Shown piece by piece: positions 1 through 8,800 of a DNA stretch of 64,000 nt. Each line of letters starts with the position of its first letter. Position 1 is the first letter of the stretch. Below the pieces are notes generated by a model that did no database searches, was not told where the DNA came from, and was given only the letters and a program-made list of their open reading frames with translations. The stretch is from positions 3,487,598 through 3,551,597 of the forward strand of contig BFEA01000066.1 of NCBI GenBank assembly GCA_003427395.1, in the 5' to 3' direction. This DNA comes from Chara braunii (lineage: Eukaryota > Streptophyta > Charophyceae > Charales > Characeae). Made by a program: the position numbers and the translations under genes.

Positions 1-255
1 CACTTTTAGGAATACAAGTGAAGTCTGAATACAAAAACGGAAGTGTAAACCAAATATCCCGAGTCTTACACAACTGAGTCTCGTCTCTTAAGTCGTGACA
101 AGGAAAAAGTATTCAAAGCTCTACTGTACATTATTTCCTATTTGCGTGCAGGAAACCAGGACACATGTATCTGACTCATGCCATTCTATATCTCTAACTT
201 ACTCCTTTTACGTACAAAACCTCTGACTCCTACTGACGTATAGACAAACCAGCCC
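1..255. other. No gene seen
   Basis: This short stretch has stop codons in all frames and no repeat or motif I recognise. It lies beyond the 3' end of the degenerate Gag-like frame on the minus strand and may be the rest of that element. Confidence 0.4.
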
Positions 256-1692
256 CTACTCACTCATCTCCTCCTGGGTTTGCCTATATAACTGAGCTCT
301 ACCCCCATCTGAAGCTCTCTCCACCACTCGACCCTGTCTATCGTACATCATGTCATCCCGCTCGGCGACCCGTCCTGCAGCCCTATCCTTAAGGAACTTA
401 GGACACTCTAGGGCCCTATGCATGCCATCCAGTAAGTAAAAGCACATGGCCTCCGATTTCCTCTGAAACCTCTTCTTCTTTTTCTAGACTCCTGACGACG
501 AGAGTGTCTCTCCTGTCTCCTTACCCACCTCGTGACTCTGAGGTAGGTGCCATGACCCTTCAGTCCTTTCCCCAAGTCCCTGAGCACTCGACTCCCCTCG
601 CTGCTCACTTCCCTTGGACCTGTACTCGGGGGTATCCAATCTCAGTGGCCTGCCTTTGTGGGTTCTTTCTGTTACAGCCACCTCCTCACTCTCGCGAGGC
701 TCCGAAGTCTGGGGGGTAGCTGCCCTTGCAGGCTGGCTCATGGCCTCTTGCTGCTGTCGCTTAGTGGCCTGCCCTCGGTCCCAGTGGCCCAGGAGCCCAA
801 CTGTGTCCTCAACTCCCTCATTTCTGGCACGTACTTCGAGGTCTCCAGCCTCTGAGACCTCTCGGGTTGCATATCTACTTTCATGACGGCTACCAACTCG
901 TCAAGGTGCGATGACTCTTTCCCTTGTGCCTCAAGCTGAGGGGTTACCACTGTTCTAGTAAGGGTCCCTTCCTGTGTTTCCAAAAGGATCGCTAGCGACT
1001 CTTTTGCCGCTTCTTCCTCTGCCAGTGCAGGCTGGGGCTCCTGAGTTGGCGTCTCCATAGGGGCGCTTGCTGAAATAGGGGCCTCTTGCTGCGAGGTTAA
1101 CTCAGTGGGAGCCTTGAACTCAAAGCTTCCTTTGTTAGCCTCTCTCCTCGCCTCTACCTCTGCTGGGTCCAGAAATACCTTCCCTAGTTTCTCTTGCAGT
1201 GATGTCCCTGTTGCTTCCCCCTGGCTAAATAGTCCCTACATCCCTTCGCCCTGAATGCCATACCTGCTCTGCTCAGTCCAATCGACCACCTTGGTGGCCG
1301 AAGGTCTTTCCACCGCAGCTTACATCTCCTTGAGTTTTTTCTCCCACTCAGCTTCTTTCGCTTCCATGCGAGTCCTCCAAGCCTTATTCTCAGCCTTTTC
1401 TTCTGCGAGCTAGGCAGTCAACTGTTCCACCTCCTCCTTCCTGATTGCCAGCTCATCACTGAGCAGAGTATACCTCTGAAAGTACGTGGTGGATGCTTGC
1501 TTTATCCTTCTGTCCACCCGTTCGATGGTCCTTCTAGCGGCAGAAAATCCCAAGTCTCCAATCTCTATCGCCTCATCTGCTCTCTCATTTGTCTGCCCTG
1601 CCTCTTGGGACCTCTGGCCCACAACTCGTCAATCTGACCCTTATATCTGATCCACAACTCGTCAATCCTCTGCTCGTTTGTCTTAGGGTCGG
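256..1692 (-). pseudogene. Degenerate retroelement Gag-like polyprotein
   Basis: Read on the minus strand this is a broken coding region resembling a retrotransposon Gag. From the right end it shows a short stretch with two copies of an IDELW motif, a charged coiled-coil-like segment (1622 to about 1330, rich in E, K and R), an acidic proline-rich middle (to 738), and after a frame change a zinc-knuckle-like motif near 440-400. That knuckle has C-x2-L-x4-H-x4-C spacing, so the second cysteine of a CCHC knuckle is replaced by leucine. The segments 1622-1410 and 1058-738 share one frame and are joined by open sequence broken by TAG near 1412, TAA near 1326 and TAG near 1229; each could arise from CAG or CAA by one transition. 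Its upstream end is cut by the transposon starting at 1693. I infer nucleic-acid binding from the knuckle only; the exact family is not identified. Confidence 0.55.
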
Positions 1693-3150
1693 GAGAGAAG
1701 GTTAACAACACGTATACTTTTCATCATACATAACTTAGACCGAGTTCTTTTTCATTGCTCATGTTTTCTTCACTCTTATTCTCAATTTTCATGACACATT
1801 TGAAAAGTTGCGGATTTCTCATCGCCCATGTTGTTATCATCATAGTTCTTGATTGCTTGCCCAAACAGATAACCATAAGAGTTGCTTTCATGATCTTCGG
1901 GCGTTCATCACTTCGGGATGCTTCATGCTTTTCGGATCGCTTGAACAGGTGGCCATAAGGGTTCCTTTCATGGTCTTCGGAACGTTCACCACTTCAGGAT
2001 GTTTCATGATTTTTGGGTCGCTTGAACAGATGATCATAAAGCTTACTTTCATTGTCTTCGGGACGGATGCTTCATGATTTTCGGGTAGCTTGAACAGATG
2101 GCCATAAGGGTTGCTTTCATGATCTTCAGGACGTTCATCACTTCGGGAGGCTGTATGATTTTCGGATAGCATGAAAAGATGGTCATAAAGGCTGCTTTCA
2201 TGATCTTCGGGACGTTCATCACTTCGAGATGCTTCATGATTTTCGGGTAGCTTGAACAGATTTTCGTAAGGGTTGCTTTCATGGTCTGCGGGGCGTTCAT
2301 CACTTCGGGATACTTCATGATTTTCGGGTGGCTTGAACAAATGTCCATAAGAGTTGCTTTCANGCTTTCATGGACTTCGGGACGTTCATCACTTCGGAGT
2401 GCTTCATGATTTTCGAGTAGCTTGAACAGATGGCCATAAAGGTTGTTTTCATGAACTTTGGGACGTTCATCACTTCGGGATGCTTCATGATTTTCGAGTA
2501 GCTTGAACAGATGACCATAAGGGTTGCTTTCATGACCTTCGGTTCGTTCATCACATCGAAATACTTCATGATTTTCGGGTAGCTAGAACAGATAGTTATA
2601 AGGGTGACTTTCATAGTCTTCGTGATGTTCATCATTACGGGTTGCTTCATGATTTTCGGGTAGTTGGAACAGATGGTCATAAGGGTTGTTTTCATCGTCT
2701 TCGAGACGTTCATCACTTTTGGATGCTTCATGATTTTCAGGTAGCTTGAACAGATGGTCATAAAGGTTGTTTTCATGGACTTCGGAACATTCATCACTTC
2801 GGGATGCTTCGTGATTTTCGGGTAGCTTGAACAAATGGTCATAAGGGTTGCTTTCATGATCTTCGGGACGTTCATCACTTCGGGATGCTTCATGATTTTC
2901 GGATAGCTAGAAGAGATGGTCACAAGGTTTGTTTTCACGATCTTCGAGATGTTCATCACTTCTGGTTGCTTCATGATTTTCGGGTAACTTGAACAGATGG
3001 TTATAAGAGTTGCTTTCATGGTCTTTTGCATGTTCATTACTTCGGGATGCTTCATGATTTTCTTCTAGCTTGAATAGATGGCCATACAACTTGTTTTCAT
3101 GGTCTTCGGGACGTTCGTCACTTCGGGATGCTTCATGATTTTCGAGTAGC

Positions 3151-3332
3151 TTCGGGATGCCATAAGGGTTGCTGCCTGAAAATCATGAAGCATCTCGAAG
3201 TGATGAGCGTCCCGAAGACCATAATAGCAACCGTTATGGTCATCTGTTCAAAATACCCGAAAATCATGAAGTGTCCTGAAGTGATGAACGTCTTGAAGAC
3301 CATGAAAGCAACCCATATGACCATTTTTAGTT
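3151..3332 (+). repeat. Inverted block 1 within the 81-bp array
   Basis: At 3151 the array flips orientation through a hinge reading TTCGGGATGCCATAAGGGTT, then runs about two units in the opposite direction before flipping back near 3330. The same hinge occurs near 4712 and 5282, so the flip was copied as part of a larger unit. Confidence 0.8.
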
Positions 3333-4710
3333 AGCTTGAACGAATGGTCATAAAGGTTGCTTTCGTGAACTTCGGGACGTTCATCACTTCGTGATGCTTC
3401 ATGATTTTCAGGTAACTTGAACAGATGGCTATAAGGGTTGATTTCATGATCTTCGGAACGTTCATCACTTCGGGATGCTTCATGATTTTCGGGAAGCTAG
3501 AACCGATTGTCATAAGGGTTGCTTTTATGGTCTTCGAGACGTTCATCACTTCGGGTTGCTTCATGATTTTTGGATAGCTGGAACAAATGGTCATAAGGGT
3601 TGCTTTCATGGTCTTCACGACGTTCATCACCTCGGGATGCAACATGATTTTCGGGTAGCTTGAACAAACAGTCATAAAGATTGTTTGCATTTTCTTCGGA
3701 AAATTCGTTACTTCGGGATGCTTCATGATCTTCGGGTAGCTAGGACAGATGGTCATAAGGATTGTTTTCATGGTCTTCGGAATGTTCATCACTTCGGGTT
3801 GCTTCATGATTTTCAGGTAGCTTGAACAGATGGTCATAAAGGTCGTTTTCATGGACTTCGGGACGTTTATCACTTCGAGATGCTTCATGATTTTCAGGTA
3901 GCTTGAACAGATGATCATAAGGGTTGCTTTCATGATCTTCGGGACGTTCATAACTTCGGGATGCTTCATGATTTTGGGGTAGCTAGAACAGACGGTTATG
4001 AGGTTTTTTTTCATAGTCTTCGGGATGTTCATCACTTCGGGTTGCTTCATGAATTTCGGGTAGCTTGAACAGATGGTCATAAGAGTTGCTTTCATGGTCT
4101 TTGGGACGTTCATCACTTCGGGATGCTTCATGATTTTCGGGTAGCTTGAATAAATGGTCATAATGGTTGTTTTCATGGACTTTGGGATGTTCATCACTTC
4201 GGGATGCTTCATGATTTTCAGGTAGCTTGAACAGATGGCGACAAGGGTTGTTTTCATGATCTTCGGAACGTTCATCACTTCGGGATTCTTCATGATTTTC
4301 GGGGAGCTAGAACCGATGGTCATAAAAGTTGCGTTTATGGTCTTCGGGATGTTCATCACTTCGGGTTGATTTATAATTTTCGGGTAGCTGGAACAAATGG
4401 TCATAAGGGTTGCTTTCATAGTCTTTGGGGCGTTCATCACCTTGGGATGTTTCATGATTTTCGGGTAGCTTGAACAAATAGTCATAAAGATTGCTTGCAT
4501 GATCTTCGGAACGTTCGTCACTTCGGGACGCTTCATGATCTTCGGGTAGCTAGAAAAGATGGTTATAAGGATTGTTTTCATGGTCTTCGGGGTGTTAATC
4601 ACTCCGGGTTGCTTCATGATTTTCGGGTAGCTTGAACAGATGGTCATAAGGGTTGCTTTCATGGTCTTTGGGACGTTCATCACTTCGGGATGCTTCATGA
4701 TTTTCGGGCA

Positions 4711-4892
4711 GCTTCGGGATGTCATAAGGGTTGCTACCTGAAAATCATGAAGCATCTCGAAGTGATGAATATCCCGAAGACCGTGAAAGCAACCCTTATG
4801 GTCATATGTTCAAAATACCCGAAAATCATGAAGTGTCCCGAAGTGATGAACGTCTTGAAGACCATGAACGCAACCCTTATGACAATTGTCGG
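4711..4892 (+). repeat. Inverted block 2 within the 81-bp array
   Basis: This is a second copy of the inverted block, about 1.56 kb after the first and with nearly the same hinge (TTCGGGATGTCATAAGGGTT). It returns to the main orientation near 4885. Confidence 0.8.
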
Positions 4893-5280
4893 GTAACTTG
4901 AACAGATGGTCATAAAGCTTGCTTTCGTGGACTTCGGAACGTTCATTACTTCGGGATGCTTCATGATTTTCAGGTGGCTTGAACAGATGGTCATAAGGGT
5001 TGCTTTCATGATCTTCGGAACGTTCATCACTTCGGGATGCTTCATGATTTTCGGGGAGCTAGAATCGATGGTCAAAAGGGTTGGACTTCGGAATGTTCAT
5101 TACTTCGGGTTGCTTCATGATTTTCGGGTAGCTGGAACAGATGGCCATGAGTATTGCTGTCATGGTCTTCAGGACGTTCATCACTTCGGGATGCTTCATG
5201 ATTTTCGGGTAGCTTGAACAGATTGTTTGCATGGTCTTCGGAACGTTCATCACTTCGGGATGCTTCATGATTTTCGGGTA

Positions 5281-5522
5281 GCTTCGGGATGCCATAAGGG
5301 TTGCTACCTGAAAATCATGAAGCATCTCGAAATGATGAACGTCCCGAAGACCATGAAAGCAACCCTTATGGCAATTTTTTCAAAATACCCAAAAATTATG
5401 AAGCTTCGCAAAGTGATGAACGTCTCGAAGACCATAAAAGGAACTTTTATGATCATTTGTTCAAATACCCGAAAACCATGAAGCATCCCGAAGTGATGAA
5501 CGTCCCGAAGACCATGAAAGCA
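5281..5522 (+). repeat. Inverted block 3 within the 81-bp array
   Basis: This third inverted block starts with the same hinge about 570 bp after the second and is slightly longer (about three units). The array then ends in a short direct piece and the element's unique terminal sequence begins. Confidence 0.8.
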
Positions 5523-5894
5523 ACTTTTGTAGCTACTTCGGGATGCTTCAGGTTTCGGGTAGCTTAATACACAAGTGTTTCAAGATCGTGTTTAATATAA
5601 AAAGTTGAAAACTCAGTTTACTATGTGGTTTCACCATGAACAAACTAACCCTCCTCTCGATTTTGTGATAGCGAAACTATTTTCAGGATGCACAAACCAA
5701 CATCATTTTTCCCACTTCAGAGTTTTCATATGCGAATTTTCAGTTGTGCGATAACCGCTTGTGGGGGATTATGACTCTGCTCGTTATAGAATTAAGGGAA
5801 TTTAACAGTTTATCTGATTCAGCCTTACGCAACCCTCCATGACCTCTCATCAGTCTAAGCCAATGTTTCTCTCTTAAGGGTACATAGCGTCGAC

Positions 5895-6375
5895 TCATCT
5901 GACTATTTGGTCTCGTTTTACTTTCAAAGCAAACTCAATCACTGCAGACCAATTATCTCTTGACAAATTTATATTGGGTAAGGGAGGAGCTGAAAATCCC
6001 TCAAAGACAGTAAATCGAGTAGATCCAGTGAAGTCTTTATTTTCCCTCTCAAATCTCTCTTTCTCTTTCAGTATCACTTCTTCAGCAAATCCCCAACATC
6101 TCTCATACACCGCTTCTGTACTTCTCTCCTTTGGGACATAAATTCTCACGTCATAAACGTCCAAGTTCGTGAAATAGAATGTCAGTATATATAATTTTTC
6201 CTGCTCCCATCCGCTCTCGACCATCTCATATCTGACAACCTCATATGGAAACACCTCTTTCTTACTTAGAGTGTTCAGGGACTTTAGGAGACACTCAACT
6301 TTCTCTTCACTTGAGCCTGCCAAATTTCAGCCTTCTCTGTCTGATTTCCTCTGCTGAATTCTCGTTAGTTCTCAT
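5895..6375 (-). pseudogene. Accessory small ORF 2, FPY/DGNW family, frameshifted
   Basis: This is the second of two minus-strand small ORFs following the primer site at 7110. The most likely original start is the ATG at 6375, which overlaps the last 11 bases of the preceding ORF; compared with its plus-strand counterpart near 20640 about 8 bases are missing near 6330, shifting the frame. From 6323 the frame is open to the stop at 5895 (about 142 codons). It shows the family layout: an FPY motif, a hydrophobic strand, YDVRIYVPKE, a charged helix rich in E, R and K, and a terminal S-R-D-N-W motif followed by a hydrophobic helix. No known domain is recognised. It lies 131 bp from the 4-kb TIR element. 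Confidence 0.6.
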
Positions 6376-6778
6376 GACCACCGGTTTTTTTCTCCCACGT
6401 CAGCACCATGCTGATAATTGACAACCAGTTAGTCCCATCACAATAGTTGTTAGGTATAGGAGGGATTGGAACAGTCTCATACATTACTAACATCACACCC
6501 CATTCCACTTTCTTCTTTAGCTTGATCAAATCTGTCTTTTCATCATAGACAAATGGGGTCACAATCTCCCATAGCCAATTAAAGTTCTCACCATCGTTGT
6601 TGCCTCCTTCTTTGACGCATGAGCGAATATCATAGATATGTCCCTCCAAGAAGTGAGTCAGCACTACGCAGTTGGTTGAGCCACGGGAGTGATAGCGCCA
6701 ACAACCCTCATATCGATAAGGAAATATCCCATTGGAGGTGAGTTTGGATAACTCTTACAGTGCATTGTCGACCATCAT
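6365..6778 (-). pseudogene. Accessory small ORF 1, FPY/DGNW family, one stop
   Basis: The reading frame starts at tandem ATGs (6778 and 6775) and carries a TAA at about codon 7 or 8; it is otherwise open to the TAA at 6365. The protein of about 137 residues has GIFPYRYE, THFLEGHIYDIR, then YCDGTNW followed by a short hydrophobic tail, which is the family pattern. It is collinear with 20214-20606 on the plus strand. The next ORF's ATG overlaps this ORF's last 11 bases. Function is unknown; placement between primer site and the expected gag position suggests an accessory retroelement protein. Confidence 0.65.
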
Positions 6779-7092
6779 TTGTCTTGATCTGATTCGCTCT
6801 TTTTTCTTTCTATTCATTCAGTGTATTGTTGGGCAATAGAGCATATCTGATATCAACTCGATTCTCTCCAGCAATTAATATCAGTCTCCCTTTTTTGGCT
6901 CAGTTTGGTACCTAACACAAGAAGAGATAAAGCTCGGTTAACAACTAGGTTTTCTGAAGAGAGTAAAAACTCAAGGAAAAGTTGCAAAATGAGTCTGAAA
7001 AAATCAGAGTTTGTCAATAGTTCCCAAGGTGTAATCAAAGCTCAAAGCTGCTTGCTGACCCAGGCTCGTTCCGGACACGAAAATTTTTCATG
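6779..7092 (-). other. Leader between primer site and accessory ORFs
   Basis: No coding frame is evident. By analogy with the giant element, where the first accessory ORF follows the primer site by about 240 bp, this is the untranslated leader of the same kind of retroelement. Confidence 0.4.
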
Positions 7093-7110
7093 TCCCCGGC
7101 AACGACGTTA
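7093..7110 (-). promoter_or_regulatory. Primer-binding site, tRNA-Asp-like
   Basis: On the minus strand this reads TAACGTCGTTGCCGGGGA. The 3' end of plant tRNA-Asp reads TCCCCGGCAACGGCGCCA, so all but about three of 18 positions are complementary. It begins four bases after the LTR end ...GCGACA, as expected of a reverse-transcription primer site. The matching site of the giant element is at 40473-40490. Confidence 0.75.
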
Positions 7111-7655
7111 TTTTTGTCGCACTTTTTTTAGTCGGGCCACTTCGGGCGACCAGAAAGCCAACAGGCTGTCACGCAGGGTTTTGTATGTGATTGCAATAAA
7201 TAAAATAAATTAAATAAAGCAAATCTCTTCCTGTTGTGTGCATCCGCCTTCGAGCGGGACCCTTCAATTATGGTCTTCGTCGGTCCCCGGTCTTAGGAAT
7301 CTTTTATTCTGATTCGGAACAACAGAGAATCATACAAATAATAATCATAAAATTGTGGAGTGCTACACATGCATCAATTATGTCAATCTGATTTTGAGAA
7401 CTGTGATAGAATCATCCACGGAAGCAATTACGAAGCAAGAACAATGCAAGAAGCAAGACCGACTGTCTCGAGCAATAACAAAGTCAAATGAATGAGGAAA
7501 TAATGAGAACTCATAATAGTATCAGAAAGTACATATGTAAGAGAGCATGACCAACATCAATCAAGTTCTCACTTATCCCTCTAAACTTCACACTCAATTT
7601 ATCATTTTGTTGTCTGTCGTTTGGGTTTTTTGCCATGCCTCCGTACTCTTTGAGG

Positions 7656-7886
7656 TTACGGCCTCTGAATGTAAAGCCACCTGAAGCCTGCTAGTTCCGA
7701 ACTCTTTCATCCAAGTCCCATGATACGGAAGTCAAGCATGGCACAAAACTCCTCCCATAGAGTGGGGAGATATGGCTGAGAGAAAATGCCCCTCCTGAGA
7801 TGTGGAAACTCGGAGGGCTCAGTCACTGCCTCGTAGTCGATCACTGCAGGCGATATATATCTCTTGGCCAATTCCACCAGTCCACC
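7656..7886 (-). pseudogene. In-frame extension of the LTR-borne ORF
   Basis: After the TGA at 7889-7887 the same frame continues with a sequence matching, residue for residue over most of its length, the extension of the plus-strand copy at 19100-19384 (LAKRYISPAVIDYEAVT and onward). It has one further TGA and ends at a TAA at 7658-7656. The stop before it sits where the family has tryptophan. This region may be a former C-terminal half reached before the stop arose, or by readthrough. Confidence 0.5.
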
Positions 7887-8255
7887 TCAATGAGAGTCGT
7901 CAGTGAGGGTGAAGGGTACCGAAGGCTTAGGATAATCGACGAAAAGTTTAAGACCAAAGTTATAGACTAGCTTTACGCCCCCCTGGAGTCTCCCAGCCTT
8001 CCATTGCGCGAACCTAGCTGCTGCAATCCACACTGCATCAAAATGAGGGTGCGTCTCTTTCCCTTTCTTTAGAAAAATCCGTAGGTCTTTGACTGTACCT
8101 TCAACAAACTCTGTGAGGATGACGAAGATAGACAGATCCTCGCGCTTGAACCCATCGACCTTGACATACTTGTAAGGGAAACTCTCCTTAGTAACTATTA
8201 GATTCAGGTTGTCAAGGACCGACGAGTCAACTGAAATGGGGATGATTTCGCTCAT
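7887..8255 (-). CDS. LTR-borne ORF, FPY/DGNW family
   Basis: This is an intact frame from the ATG at 8255 to TGA at 7887 (122 residues). The ATG is chosen because the plus-strand copy at 18728 has an ATG at the same alignment position. The protein shows SFPYKYVKV, a hydrophobic strand (FVILTEF), KDLRIFLKKGKE, a basic helix and a terminal TDD-S-H where relatives have DG-x-N before tryptophan. It lies inside the LTR, about 0.8 kb from the primer-site end, and would be in the 5' leader of genomic RNA. No known family is recognised; I infer an accessory retroelement protein. Confidence 0.55.
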   Translation of the reverse strand: MSEIIPISVDSSVLDNLNLIVTKESFPYKYVKVDGFKREDLSIFVILTEFVEGTVKDLRIFLKKGKETHPHFDAVWIAAARFAQWKAGRLQGGVKLVYNFGLKLFVDYPKPSVPFTLTDDSH

Positions 8256-8298
8256 GTATCTTGAGAAAATGGGTTGTTGATTGAGAACTGAGCACACC

Positions 8299-8510
8299 GA
8301 GTCTATACTAAGTTCACTAAGTCTGTACTGAGTTTACTGAGTCTGTACTGAGTTCACTAAGTCTGTACTGAGTTTTATTGAGTCTGTACTGAGTTCACTG
8401 AGTCTGCACTGAGTTTACTGAGTCTGTACTGAGTTCACTGAGTCTGCACTGAGTTTACTGAGTCTGCACTGAGTTTGCTGAGTCTGTACTGAGTTCATTG
8501 AGTCTGGGTC
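8299..8510. repeat. 20-bp minisatellite
   Basis: About ten copies of a unit like GTCTGTACTGAGTTCACTGA follow one another with small changes. It lies upstream of the LTR-borne ORF, as the minisatellites do in the giant LTRs. Confidence 0.85.
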
Positions 8511-8659
8511 TATCTGCCGAGTCTAAACCCAAATATTGCAGAGCCTGAAAATTGAGTTTTGCGGTTGATTACGCCGGGTATTAATCCTAATTTTTGTGAT
8601 AATCTGAGCTCACTGAGTCTATTTGTCAGTCTGTCAGATTCCCGCTTGAGTCTGTGGAG

Positions 8660-8800
8660 AGTTATCCAAGTCTGGCTTCCAGTTGTCTGAGTCTAGTTTC
8701 CAGTTGTCTGAGTCTGGTTTCCAGTTGTTTGAGTCTTGTTTCCAACTGTCTGAATCTGGTTTCCAGCTGTCTGAGTTTGGTTTCCAGTTGTCTGAGTACT
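8660..8800. repeat. 21-bp minisatellite
   Basis: About six copies of a unit like GTCTGAGTCTGGTTTCCAGT occur in tandem. The GTCTGAGTCTG core resembles the neighbouring 20-bp array, so both may share an origin. Confidence 0.85.

Larger units (their letters stand above)
1853..5557 (-). repeat. Tandem array of about 45 diverged 81-bp repeats
   Basis: The repeat unit is 81 bp and carries recurring blocks such as TTCATGATTTTCGGGTAGCT and GGACGTTCATCACTTCGGGA on the plus strand. Units differ from each other at a few to perhaps a quarter of positions. Because 81 is divisible by three, each reading frame repeats every 27 codons. Two minus-strand frames are stop-free over long runs, one of them for 474 codons (4755-3331). 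This openness follows from the repeat structure and is not proof of coding. Three segments (near 3151, 4711 and 5281) are in inverted orientation. One undetermined base lies at 2363 between two copies of GCTTTCA. Confidence 0.9.
1693..5763 (-). mobile_element. 4.07-kb TIR element filled with 81-bp tandem repeats
   Basis: The left end (1693) begins GAGAGAAGGTTAAC and the right end (5763) finishes ATAACCGCTTGTG, whose reverse complement is CACAAGCGGTTAT. The same two ends bound a 471-bp element at 56338-56808, and similar ends bound a MITE-like element at 26297-26637. Just inside the right end the reverse complement continues with a CTGAAAATTC motif that also follows the left end of the 56338 and 63774 copies. 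Nearly all of the interior is an array of 81-bp repeats. The two ends form an imperfect 12-bp inverted repeat sharing the final GGTTA. No transposase is visible, so it is presumably non-autonomous. The flanking 8-mers do not match, so later rearrangement is likely. It sits beside, and seems to cut, a Gag-like relic. Confidence 0.75.
7115..8297 (-). mobile_element. LTR of a second retroelement (far end not located)
   Basis: The LTR end next to the primer site is at 7115; on the plus strand it starts TGTCGCAC, like the TGTCGCGCC and TGTCGTGCC starts of the giant LTRs. An inverted, diverged copy of 7040-7360 occurs at 19660-19930. The LTR carries the ORF at 8255-7887. I could not place the other LTR boundary; tandem repeats at 8299-8800 may also belong to it. 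Confidence 0.6.

Noticed and set aside
3331-4755. A 474-codon protein gene on the minus strand
   Set aside because: It is produced by a tandem array whose unit is a multiple of three; other frames are also open, and there is no start context or non-repeat domain. Kept only as a finding.
1685-5771. Target-site duplication of the 4-kb repeat-filled element
   Set aside because: The flanking 8-mers AGGGTCGG and GGGGATTA do not match. The ends are clear, but the duplication is absent or has been lost.
7093-7180. A tRNA-Asp gene or tRNA-derived SINE
   Set aside because: TCCCCGGCAACG and a CTGTCACGC stretch resemble tRNA-Asp parts but lie in the wrong order, without arms; the first is the primer-binding site.
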